From positions 79,414,868 through 79,478,867 of the forward strand of contig OY282607.1 in NCBI GenBank assembly GCA_958298945.1: a DNA stretch of 64,000 bases, given 5' to 3'. The notes under the pieces are model-generated. The model did not search any database, was not told the origin of the DNA, and saw nothing but the letters and a program-made list of their open reading frames with translations. This document shows, one piece after another, positions 55,135 to 64,000 of the stretch; the first letter of the stretch is position 1; every line of letters begins with the position of its first letter. Origin of the DNA: Atherix ibis. Taxonomy: Eukaryota; Arthropoda; Insecta; Diptera; Athericidae. Both the position numbers and the translations under genes were made by a program.

Positions 55135-56560
55135 GTGTGAATACGAATAATAAGATATTTAAATAAAAAATAGATATTCAAATATGTTTGGAATGAAAGA
55201 AAAAATAATTTTGTTATTCGATTTTCATCTTTCATTAAAAAAAAAACATGATCATATTTATTTAGTAAGAAATCCAAATTAAATTATGTACTTTCAATTC
55301 GTTTGCTTATTCTTTTAAGTATGTAATATAGAATTATATAATATATGTATATAAATATATATAGCACAGCCATTTCCAAAAAACGTAGATCAACTTCTTG
55401 ACAATAATTAAAATTTATTTTAAAACAATTAATTTATATATATTGTATATATATATTTATATATATACATATGCATATATATATAAATTAATTCAAGTCA
55501 ATATTGAATTTAATATATATATAATTATTTAATTAAATAAAAAAAATACATTTAGAGATATTGATAAACGCATACATATACATACATATATAATTTTATA
55601 CGTATGCATGTGTATTCGTGTTAGACATATATACATATACATGTTATTATTGTAATATATAAGTGAGTATATATACGTAGAAACACAGAGAGTATACTAA
55701 GTATTTATTTTTTATTTTTGTTTTTTTCTCGTTATTTGTTTTTTTTCTTTTCAAAAATTAAACATAGTCATATATGTATTTATCATAATAAAATGGCATA
55801 ATTATAATTATGTATAGGTATATATGTAAATAATTTACCAGAAGAAGAAAAAAAACAACAACAATAAAAAGAAAAACTTGAAATTATTTTAGTTTTTGGA
55901 TAAAAATAAGAAATAACACAGCATTAACAACGACACAAAACGATTAAATGAAATTACATACATTAATATATACGTATGTAAAAAATGTGTATGTATTGAA
56001 ATTTTTTTTTTTAAATGTAGCTATGTGCTTACATATATATACGATAATATTAAATTCTACTGGATAAAGTAAAAGCCATACATACACCAATTCATACTTC
56101 ATACATACACAGACACTTTTGGGCTAATAATTATTATGATTTTTTGTTGTTGTTGATATTAAAAACTATTGTAAAAAAAGCAGTTAATTATTGATATTTT
56201 AAGATTATATGATCCAGAATGGAATGAATTTGTAAATAAGCCAAATACCATATTATTATTAAGTTTGATGGAAATTTCATGAAAAATTAAATATGAAAAG
56301 ACAATCAAAAGTTTTTAGGAAAGAAAAAAATAATAATACGAAAAAGTAAAATTTGTTTACTATTTGGGTATAAAATCAGAGAGCATATTTAAAAGAAAGT
56401 TTGAATAGAAAATTCTAGAAATTATTTTTTTAATAATATTTTTACTGAAAGGTTAAATCTAAGGCGCACGACAACTCAGTCGATTTGGTGACAACTACAG
56501 GGCATCGCGACTTTTGTTAATAACTGGATTTAAATTCACGACCTAAATCAGAATACAAAT

Positions 56561-56657
56561 AAAATTTTATGGTTATATTATGGCACACTTTCTCTTTTTT
56601 AATACCAAATAAAACCTTATTGCATTTTCGTCCTTTTATTCGATTATATGCATTGTA
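56561..56657. repeat. Flank shared with 49672-49769
   Basis: Nearly identical to the DNA before mariner A2; see that entry. Confidence 0.8.
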
Positions 56658-57491
56658 CGAGGTCTGTTCAAAACATATCGTGAATTTTGAATTTCCGCGT
56701 GTTACGTATATTATGTTGGTACTCATGTCTCTCACTTATGCCGACAAGTTCGGCCATTTTGAATGTTCAGTTAATTTTTGACAGCTGCTTTGCTTGCACG
56801 TGTTTTGACTCGCTCGTCTTCGATTTTTTCCCATTCCAAAAAATGGATCAAAGAATCTGTTTCGGGAACAAAAAAAAGTCACAGGGGGCCAGATCTGGGG
56901 AATACGATGGCTGCGGCATTATTAGTGTATTGTTTTTGGCCAAAAATTCACGCACAAGCAACGATGCGTGAGTAGGGGCGTTATCATGGTGCAAAAGCCA
57001 ATTTTTGTTCTTCCACAAATCCGGGCGGTTCTGGCGGATTGCTTTGCGCAAGAAAAAAATCGAAAAAAAACTGTAAGCAAAACCTTCACATTGGACCGAA
57101 CTTGGCGCGCTTTTTTTAGTCTTGGCTCGTGCGGCAGCTTCCATTGGGATGATTGAGCTTTGGTTTCCCTGTTATAAATATAAATATAAAATTCGTCTTC
57201 AGTTATGAGCCTCTGGAACAAATTTGTGTCGTTGTGGACAGACTCCAATAGCTCCTTAGCAATGTTAATGCGATACTGTTTTTGGTCGAAAATGGGCAAA
57301 AATCGAATACGAGCCAAAGCACGTGCAAGCAAAGCAGCTGCTAAAATTTAACTGAACATTCAAAATGGCCGAACTTGTCAGCATAAGTGAGAGACATGAG
57401 TACCAACATAACGCCACAAAAAAATTTGAAAATCGAATATACATAACTCGCGGAAATTCAAAATTTCTCGACACTTTTTGAACAGATCTCG
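56658..57491 (-). mobile_element. mariner copy A3, non-autonomous, with long inverted ends
   Basis: TA-flanked (56656-56657, 57492-57493). Ends are CGAGGTCTGTTCAAAAC at left and the complement of CGAGATCTGTTCAAAAAG at right. The inverted similarity extends from about 56658-56830 to about 57310-57491. The transposase relic is on the minus strand. It starts at RINIAKELLESV next to the right arm, so the N-terminal third is missing exactly as in A1. It includes LITEDEF (usually GDE), KNWLLHHDNAPTHASLL and SPDLAPCDFFLFPK, with 34 residues between the last two catalytic Asp. It is frameshifted in the middle. Confidence 0.9.
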
Positions 57492-57493
57492 TA

Positions 57494-57850
57494 TAGGAGT
57501 GTTTGTTATTTTAAAAATATATTTTTAAGTATTTCATGTCAAAATTAAATACAATTCTATAATATTGTACCATTTTAGATAATAAAAACTTAAGGTCTGG
57601 AAACACAATTGGCAGTAATATGTAAGTTACCAAAAATTCTATACCGAAAAATATGGTTAAATTTTTGCTAATAATAAAGTCTATACTATTTTAGTGAACT
57701 ATCCAAGCTGTCAGATTAAGAGTTGCAATTAACAATTTTGGTGTAAATATTTTAATTGAGATTATAAAAAAAAACTCGAAAGAAAGACCAGCCCTCAAAT
57801 TCAATTATTTTATTCTTTGTAACTAGCCGTCGATTGTTTTTTCTTTGGTA
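57494..57850. other. Non-coding DNA between mariner A3 and the hairpin
   Basis: AT-rich, no feature recognised. Confidence 0.4.
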
Positions 57851-57935
57851 TCCTATTTCCGAACCAGTTTTGTGTTTTTGCTAACTTCAGCGGTAATGCA
57901 ATTACCTCAATGCCAAAACTGGTTCGGAAATAGGA
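57851..57935. repeat. Perfect 21-bp inverted repeat with an inner palindrome
   Basis: The left arm TCCTATTTCCGAACCAGTTTT (57851-57871) is exactly complementary to 57915-57935. The 43-nt loop contains a second palindrome, GGTAAT-GCA-ATTACC (57892-57906). Perfect arms suggest a young or selected structure. It could be a foldback MITE remnant or a hairpin RNA. Confidence 0.85.
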
Positions 57936-59194
57936 ATTACGAACAACCGTAAATTTAGCAAGAAGATAAAATCATCAACAAAACGTTTCTTTGCATACAA
58001 ATAGGATTTATTAAATAAAGAAAAGGATAACAGAAACGTCATTAAACAGATCATAATTTATGCCTATCATTCGAGCAGAAACTATAATGTTGAACCTTAC
58101 AAATGCAAAAGATTATATTTCCCTACTGTTATACCAATCGTATAACAGTAATAAAATGTACTAATTTATTCGCAATAAACTAACAATTCAATAGTTTTCA
58201 GTTAATTAAATTATATTTGTAATTTATAGGCAATAATATTAAATAAAATTTTTTTTTAAAAATACATTATATTTCGTATAAGTTTACCCCATTTGAAAAA
58301 AAATTATAACATTTAATTATTTAACATTTTAATAATTCAAATATAAATTTTAATACAAAAGATTAAAGTATCTTTATTATTTCTTAAATGGTGAAATACT
58401 CAAGCCAGTTGGATTTAAATAAGCAAGTGTTTATTGGGTGTAATAATGTACTTTAAATAAAAAGGAATAATTAAATTCAGGAAATACAATTTAATTTGTT
58501 TAAAAGAAGAAACAAATAATAATTCTTTGATATTTCTTTAAAAATTATATACAATATAAAAAAAAGGTAACAAAAATTCTAATTTATTTTTGCAACAATC
58601 TTTATCAATAATCGAAAAGGTTTCAGTTTTATGTGAGAGGACTTTTAATTTATAGAGTATATTGTATTTCATGAAATCTATTAATTTCACTCTGAAATCT
58701 TGTGGGAAATGAAAGAAAAACTAATCGAGAGAATTTTGTTGATATAACGAAAAAAAATGCAGGCTAACATGATTGTGATGCAATTTGTGGTAGTCAGCGA
58801 CTACCAATAGATTTGGCCACAATTTAAAATCTGCATGAAAGAGGAGGCTAGTTTGTGGCTACTAGATTAATATTTTGCATCATACATGCAACTGCAGAAA
58901 AATTTATATCATCAAAAGTTATTCTCTATCATCATCACCATAACCATTATCCTCACCCTCACATGATGCTGATGCAAGTATGCAGATGGAATAAATGTCT
59001 TGCAGATGGAAACACTGCAGGGAATCATTATGTAAATGAGGGTAAAAATCAAATTAAATTCATTATTTGATTGCAGATCCTGCCAAAAATTTGACCGCCG
59101 GTCACCTGCTAACCTATTTATCCAATTTTCCGTTTTCGATATATGAGCATGAACATGTTTGATGTTCGACTAATGACAAACGACAAAGTTCAGT
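57936..59194. other. Mostly non-coding DNA with a possible two-exon frame on the + strand
   Basis: AT-rich to about 58700, then less AT-biased. A plus-strand frame with a His-rich stretch (58940-58960) runs to a GT at 59041. It could join through a 49-nt intron (59041-59089, ending TTGCAG) to 59090 in phase. The joined frame reads NEDPAKNLTAGHLLTYLSNF and ends at TGA near 59160. Short intron and phase fit are suggestive only. Confidence 0.2.
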
Positions 59195-59350
59195 ATGTCC
59201 TGGCACACAACTGCACTATTTATATTCCTTACAGATCCCGTCCGTTCCTACCACGAGCAATACGATGGTTTTGCTATTGCATTATTTGCCATGATAGCAG
59301 CAGTAGTAGCATATTTGCATGGAGCGTACACTTACGTTTCGTTGAATTGA
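59195..59350 (+). CDS. Possible 51-residue membrane microprotein
   Basis: ATG at 59195 opens a frame of 51 codons ending TGA at 59348-59350. It has a charged middle (DPVRSYHEQYDG), then a hydrophobic segment FAIALFAMIAAVVAYLHGAY long enough to cross a membrane, then a short tail. I do not recognise a family. It overlaps antisense the possible exon 59336-59473, so at most one of the two is likely to be real. The preceding TTCCTTACAG (to 59231) could instead be a splice acceptor into the same frame. Confidence 0.2.
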   Translation: MSWHTTALFIFLTDPVRSYHEQYDGFAIALFAMIAAVVAYLHGAYTYVSLN

Positions 59351-59473
59351 TATTGTATTAGAAATCGGCGGCTGGCCAAATAACTTGTCAATTGATGCAC
59401 CAAAATCGATAATTGAACCAATACAAATTGCATAATTCCATTGTCCGAACTCGACAATACAATGCATTTTCAA
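59336..59473 (-). CDS. Possible alternative 5' coding exon of the zinc-finger gene
   Basis: On the minus strand, ATG at 59473 opens 46 codons that end exactly in phase 0 at a consensus donor (AAC|GTAAGT, 59336|59335). Phase 0 is what both module A (52944) and module B (27282) require. The peptide runs from MKMHCIVEFGQWNYA to SIQRN, with no known domain. The evidence is the donor, the phase and a locally less AT-rich composition. It could be coincidence. Confidence 0.2.
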
Positions 59474-59640
59474 AGAATTTCATAAAAATGAGGCTCTAAA
59501 CTGTCAATTGATGATTTTTCAATCAGGTTTTTTTTTGGTAATTTCAAAATTTATACAACAGTCAGAAAAAAAATCGCTTTCTAATCTAAAATATCCTTTT
59601 TGTATATACTATAAAACAAAACAAAAAAAGAATCGATGTA

Positions 59641-60255
59641 ACATTAAAATATAAAGAAATCATTTCAAAACTGAACGTTTTTTAGATTTCCTTAAAAAAA
59701 ACCATTATTTACGTTCAATTTGACGGTGGTCGCAATCAATTTAAACTGCATTTAAATGGAAAAGTTTTTCTCTTTTTTTTTCTAATATACTAAAATGCAC
59801 CGATTTAGAAAAAAGCTAATTTTATATTATCTTAAGAGACTAAACATTTTTACTTTCTATAAAAATGAAAATTTTTAATACAAAAATTAAATGATAAAAA
59901 TATGGTTGTTTTTACGGGTTAGTTTTTCATTGCTATTATTGTAAAATAAATATTCTCAAAATTCAATTGAAACTCTTCAATTTTGTAGCTTTTAAATATA
60001 AATTTGCTTTAAAAAATTATCCAGATTATACTTAACCCTTGGGAAGGGGGAATGTTTGGACTTATATTGAGAATTGCACATTTAAGCATTTTTTTTTTTA
60101 AAATAAAAAATCAGTTAAATTTAATAATGTTAAAAATTATTGTTTATTTATATCCTGTTAGAGTAGGTATTATTACTGAACCAGCGAAATGTCCTATAGA
60201 TCTTTTAAATTTATTTAAGTTCTACTCTAACAGATGAATATTTTTAGGATAAATA
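59641..60255. repeat. Duplicated block D2 (pair of 49919-50462)
   Basis: Direct copy of D1 about 9.7 kb away, including the GTTAGAGTA...TACTCTAAC arms just before the mariner (60156-60234). It retains about 70 bp missing from D1. Confidence 0.85.
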
Positions 60256-61543
60256 CCAGGGGTATAATCTTAAATACGCTGTTTGGTCATAGATGTCGTA
60301 AGCGAGCGTATTAAGCTACCATGGGCACGCCATACTTTTTTTAAAAGGGGTTTGACATCTGTCAACATTAATCAGTGCACATTGTCAGCAATTTCGTATA
60401 AACAACATACATTTTTCCTTTGGTAATCATGTCTAGTTTTGTGCCAGAAAGAGTATATGCGGGAAGCTCTACTTTTCTGCTTCAATTTGAAGAATTTCGG
60501 CTGCCGGATCGCATCGAATGCTTATGGAGGCCTATGGTGACTATGCTTTATCGGAAACAACGTGCCGAGATTGGTTTCGTGGGTTCAAAGACGGCCATTT
60601 TAACTTGTGGGACAAGAAGCGTGAAAATCGGCCTAGGATGATTGAGGACCATAAATTAAAGGCTCTTTTGGACGAAGACGATACCCAATCGCAAAAAAAT
60701 GCTCGCGGAGCAATTGGGTGTTACTCAACCAGCCATTTGCATGTGTCTGCGTGCCATGGGGAAAATTAAAAAGATCGGAAAATGGGTGCCGCATGAATTG
60801 AACGATAGGCAGATATAGCGACGCCAAAACACATGGGAAATCTTGCTCGCCAGACAAAAACGAAAGTCGTTCCTGCATCGGATTGTGACAGGCGATGAAA
60901 AGTGGATATATTTCGAGAATCCTAAACGTAAGAAATCGTGGGTTGATCCCGGCCAACCATCAACGTCTTCCCCAAGACAAAATCGTTTCGGACGGAAGAC
61001 GATGCTGTGCGTTTGGTGGGATCAGCAGGGTATCGTCTACTATGAGATATTGAAACCTGGTGAAACTGTCAATGCCCACCGCTACCACCAATAACTGATC
61101 AAATTGCATCGTGCTCTGCGTGAAAAAAGAACGGATTATCAACAAAGACATGACAAGTTGATTTTCCTCCACGACAACGCACCATCGCACATGTCAAAAA
61201 TGGTCCGAAACTACTTGGAGACACTCAACTGGGAGGTGCTACCCAACCCCGCTTATTCACCAGACCTGGCCCCTTCCGACTACCACCGGTTTTCGTCGAT
61301 GGTCCACGCGCTCGCTGAGCAGCACTTCGATTCTTACGAAGACGTCCGAAAATGGCTTGATGAGGGTTTTGCCTCGAAGGACAAGGAATTTTATTGGCGT
61401 GGTATCCACAAATTGCCCGAGAGATGGGAAAAATGTGTAGCTAGCGGGGGCCAGTACTTTGAATAAATTTGTTTTTGCTTTCTAGGAAAAAAACATGTAA
61501 TATTTTTAATTAAAAAACAGCGGATCTAAACTTATACACCTGG
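60256..61543 (+). mobile_element. Mos1-like mariner copy B1, full length but inactivated
   Basis: TA-flanked (60254-60255, 61544-61545) and 1288 bp long, the length of an intact mauritiana-subfamily mariner. Inverted ends are CCAGGGGTATAATCTTAAAT and CCAGGTGTATAAGTTTAGAT. The transposase begins at ATG 60429 (MSSFVPER). Readable blocks are DWFRGFKDGHFNLWDKK, WVPHELNDRQI, VTGDEKWIYFENPKRKKSW, TMLCVWWDQQGIVYYEILKP, LHDNAPSHMSKMVRN and SPDLAPSDYHRF, with D34D spacing. It is broken by a frameshift after FVPE, the same seven-A frameshift as B2, TAG at about 60817 and TAA at about 61091. Cys-terminal WEKCVASGGQYFE is intact. Confidence 0.95.
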
Positions 61544-61545
61544 TA

Positions 61546-63657
61546 ATAAATCTAAAATATTCAATTTAACACAAAGCAAAGCAGATGTTATATTGAATAA
61601 TTAACAGTAAACATTTCAAAAATTATATCCTTGAATTTAAGGTTTTCTCCTATTTTTTTCTATTTATTTCTATTTATGTTTACTCTTTTCCATTTGAAAT
61701 GTATATTTGCTATTAAATAATGTGGTTCTAGAATTTTTTCCTTACTAACCATAATGAAACAATTCCAGATATAGCGGATTCGAAAAAAATATAATAAGAA
61801 TTAAAAGGAATTTATATGAAAAATAGTTAATATTGCTACATTTTACTCATAGGTATTTGCAGCTGAAGTCCATCACGTCAACTCGTTTTAAATGATCTAT
61901 TCTTCTGCATTCATAGTTCTATTCTGCATTCACAGACTAAATTCTGTAGTCTTTTTTTCCAAGTGTACATTTATGTAAAAAATATTTACGTAAAAAAATT
62001 GATTTTTTTTTCTAATAAAACTATTAAATTGGCGAATTTTTATAGCTTTTTGAAAAGTTAACTTTAAAATGGCTGTACTATTTTATTTATAAAAAAAAAT
62101 ATGAAATTAACAAATTCAATTAATAAAAGATGAAATATTTGTTTTCCTAAATTAATTCAAACAATCTTTCTGTTATAATGCAGCAATTTTTAGATTTTCA
62201 GTAATAAAATTTTGGAAGAGAAAAAAAATTGGAAAAATAAAAACTCGATATTCGATTAAGAAAACTGTTTTTATTGGCTATAAATTGTTTAAAAATAACA
62301 TCTAGTGACCACCGATTTAGTGACTGGTTGCCGCCATCATCCCTTTAACTCCACGAAATAATCGACCCCCCCTCCCCCTAAAAAGATAACAAAGAAAAAA
62401 TCTTCAAAATTCACAGTACCAATAAAGTATGAAAACCCTTTACCACATTAAAAGAGTACCAAACGACATCGACCTGGACATTGACACTGTTCTACCCAAA
62501 ATATGGTATAAAAAAAATATCCCAACATAATGGATATTTCTCCAAAAATATGGACAGAACGAACAGAATAAACGAATTAGGAAGCGCTGAGGTAAAGCGG
62601 AGACGACTGTCAAAACATTGCATATTCGGTAGAATATTGATCCTGTCTGGCCAAATTCATGACGCTAGAATATTTAGCGTCGCACAAACCCACACATTCG
62701 TACACACTTAGGCGTAGATGTCATAACCACAGACATTATTTGTAGGATGCGGGCTTACTATAAGCATCCCTTTAAATGAGCGACAACACAACGTTAGCCT
62801 AAAAATTTAGCTTCCATTTGTTTGAGCTTGCAAGGGTTGCAAAGAACTATGGATATACAAACTAGAGTGAGTCTGTCGATTTTGGCGAAAACGACGAAGA
62901 AAATCCGTAAAAAGCTTCAAAAACAAAACGCCAACAAAACAGACACAAAACGAACGAACAGTAAAAATAACAATTTCGTACGAAGGCCTAGACGAAAAAA
63001 TCAACAAAAAAAAAGGTGAGAAATAAGTGCGTACATTTTAGTGGAGCTAGAATGGAATAGCACCAATGGTAGAAAAGGAAAAATTTCATCATCAACCCCC
63101 GTCCACGGTCCCCCTCCTCTCTATCCGTTTAACATCGACCACTTCTTCACTAACCAACCATATTCATCAATGTATGATTGTGATTGTAATTTTTATAACC
63201 CGTAGTGCACCTGTAATGGGAGAGCTTTACATTACTTAGTCCAGTCAGACTTCTTCCGAGTATTATTATTTGCACGACTACGCGTACACTGCTTACATAT
63301 TTGTATTTTCAGGATATCAGAACTGCACAGGTGGTTCGAATGTGTAGTCGGTAGCCTTTTTTTATCGGCGGATTTTAATTCTTTTGTCCTTTTTGGCTTT
63401 AGTTATTCGGTTTAAGTAAGAAGTACTGATTCATAGTTACCGGAATGAACTCGTACGCGTACGTTAGTGCAAAGCTTCAACGCGGACGGGACGGTCTTCA
63501 GATTAACAGCGAATCATTTTGACCGAACCCGTAATGATTCTGTAATGAATGTACGATGGAACTGAATAGTTGCTAACCACCGTTTCCTGTGTGAAGTGTG
63601 AGGTGGTACATCATTATTAGCTACCCCACCAAGCACACCAAAAATTGGTGCAACTGT
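61546..63657. other. Non-coding DNA, becoming less AT-rich to the right
   Basis: No gene supported. From about 62300 base composition is more even. A CA/AAC-rich stretch at 62900-62980 resembles fly 5' UTR sequence. A 12-bp palindrome CGTACGCGTACG lies near 63453-63464. This could be promoter-proximal DNA of the zinc-finger gene or of a neighbour. Confidence 0.35.
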
Positions 63658-64000
63658 TCAGTTGTGAATGCACTTGCTTGCACGAGTGTTTGGGAAATTC
63701 GTACAAACTTGCAAGTCAAAGTCCCACTCGTTGGTGATCGTCGTGCCTTTTCCATAGTATAAAACAGTTAAATTGGCGGTAATACCAACGCGGACATTTT
63801 GCAGACGAAGACTTTGAAGAGTGTGGTTACGAATTCGGGTATTAGGCACGGACACAACTACATGCTCATTGGTACTGTCACTGCACTGACATCGATATCG
63901 GCAACGACACCAGCTCTGGCCGCTTACACATTGATTCGAACTTTGGAACCAATCTGAGCAGAAGAGACTTGCGACCAACCAAGAGTTTACAGCTCCACAA
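63658..64000 (-). CDS. Open cysteine-rich frame entering from the right edge (unrecognised)
   Basis: A minus-strand frame is open from the window edge to TGA at 63660-63658, about 113 residues. It has nine cysteines, five of them in NQCVSGQSWCRCRYRCQC, then a Val/Leu/Asn-rich region with two NHT/NLT glycosylation-type sequons. The end is KCIHN. Base composition is much less AT-rich than the rest of the window. A secreted or extracellular domain is possible. I do not recognise it, and no splice site was fixed. Confidence 0.35.
   Translation of the reverse strand, partial: CGAVNSWLVASLFCSDWFQSSNQCVSGQSWCRCRYRCQCSDSTNEHVVVSVPNTRIRNHTLQSLRLQNVRVGITANLTVLYYGKGTTITNEWDFDLQVCTNFPNTRASKCIHN

Larger units (their letters stand above)
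52945..56560. other. AT-rich intronic DNA upstream of module A
   Basis: No exon found. It holds the long TAA and TA microsatellites listed below and many poly-T runs. Confidence 0.5.

Noticed and set aside
62481..62711. Plus-strand 76-codon frame
   Set aside because: No domain, no splice context and no compositional support.
62822..63019. Plus-strand basic frame (Lys/Arg/Asn-rich)
   Set aside because: Low-complexity AAC/AAA-rich DNA gives such frames easily; it looks more like untranslated leader sequence.
63300..63345. GGTTCGAAT resembling a tRNA T-arm
   Set aside because: No acceptor stem, D-arm or anticodon arm could be drawn around it.

Overview
The window looks like nuclear DNA of a higher fly (Diptera, Brachycera; the overall picture suits a tephritid-like genome, but the species cannot be fixed from the sequence). 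The evidence is a Drosophila-like PARG gene with short introns (56-70 nt), very AT-rich gene deserts full of TA/TAA/TTA microsatellites, and several decayed mariner families.

Layout. 1-923: 3' end of an unrecognised gene on the + strand. 2260-4597: a complete poly(ADP-ribose) glycohydrolase (Parg) gene on the - strand, tail to tail with the first gene; seven coding exons join in phase. 4.6-23.5 kb: AT-rich intergenic DNA with a small array of ecdysone-response-element-like palindromes (5.52-5.62 kb), a mariner with long inverted ends (6.3-7.2 kb), a jockey-like LINE relic (11.4-11.8 kb), a mini-mariner (13.5 kb) and a Tc1-like fragment (14.1-14.6 kb). 23.6-53 kb: the 3' half of a large C2H2 zinc-finger gene on the - strand, most probably mamo (BTB-ZF family; the BTB part lies outside the window). 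53 kb to the end: further intronic or upstream DNA with more mariners, a duplicated block, a perfect hairpin, and a less AT-rich right edge with an open cysteine-rich frame.

The main inference concerns the zinc-finger gene. It has two alternative 3' ends. Module A is exon 52944-52371 plus terminal exon 48989-48841 (four fingers). Module B is four exons from 27282 to 23569 (six fingers). Both modules begin in phase 0, while the first exon of module A ends in phase 1. A common upstream exon can therefore splice to A or to B, but A cannot run on into B without an immediate stop. This predicts two proteins with one shared N-terminus and two different DNA-binding domains.

At least three mariner subfamilies, a second Tc1/mariner-superfamily lineage, MITE-like elements and a segmental duplication with a shared inactivated mariner populate the introns. 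All transposase copies are broken.
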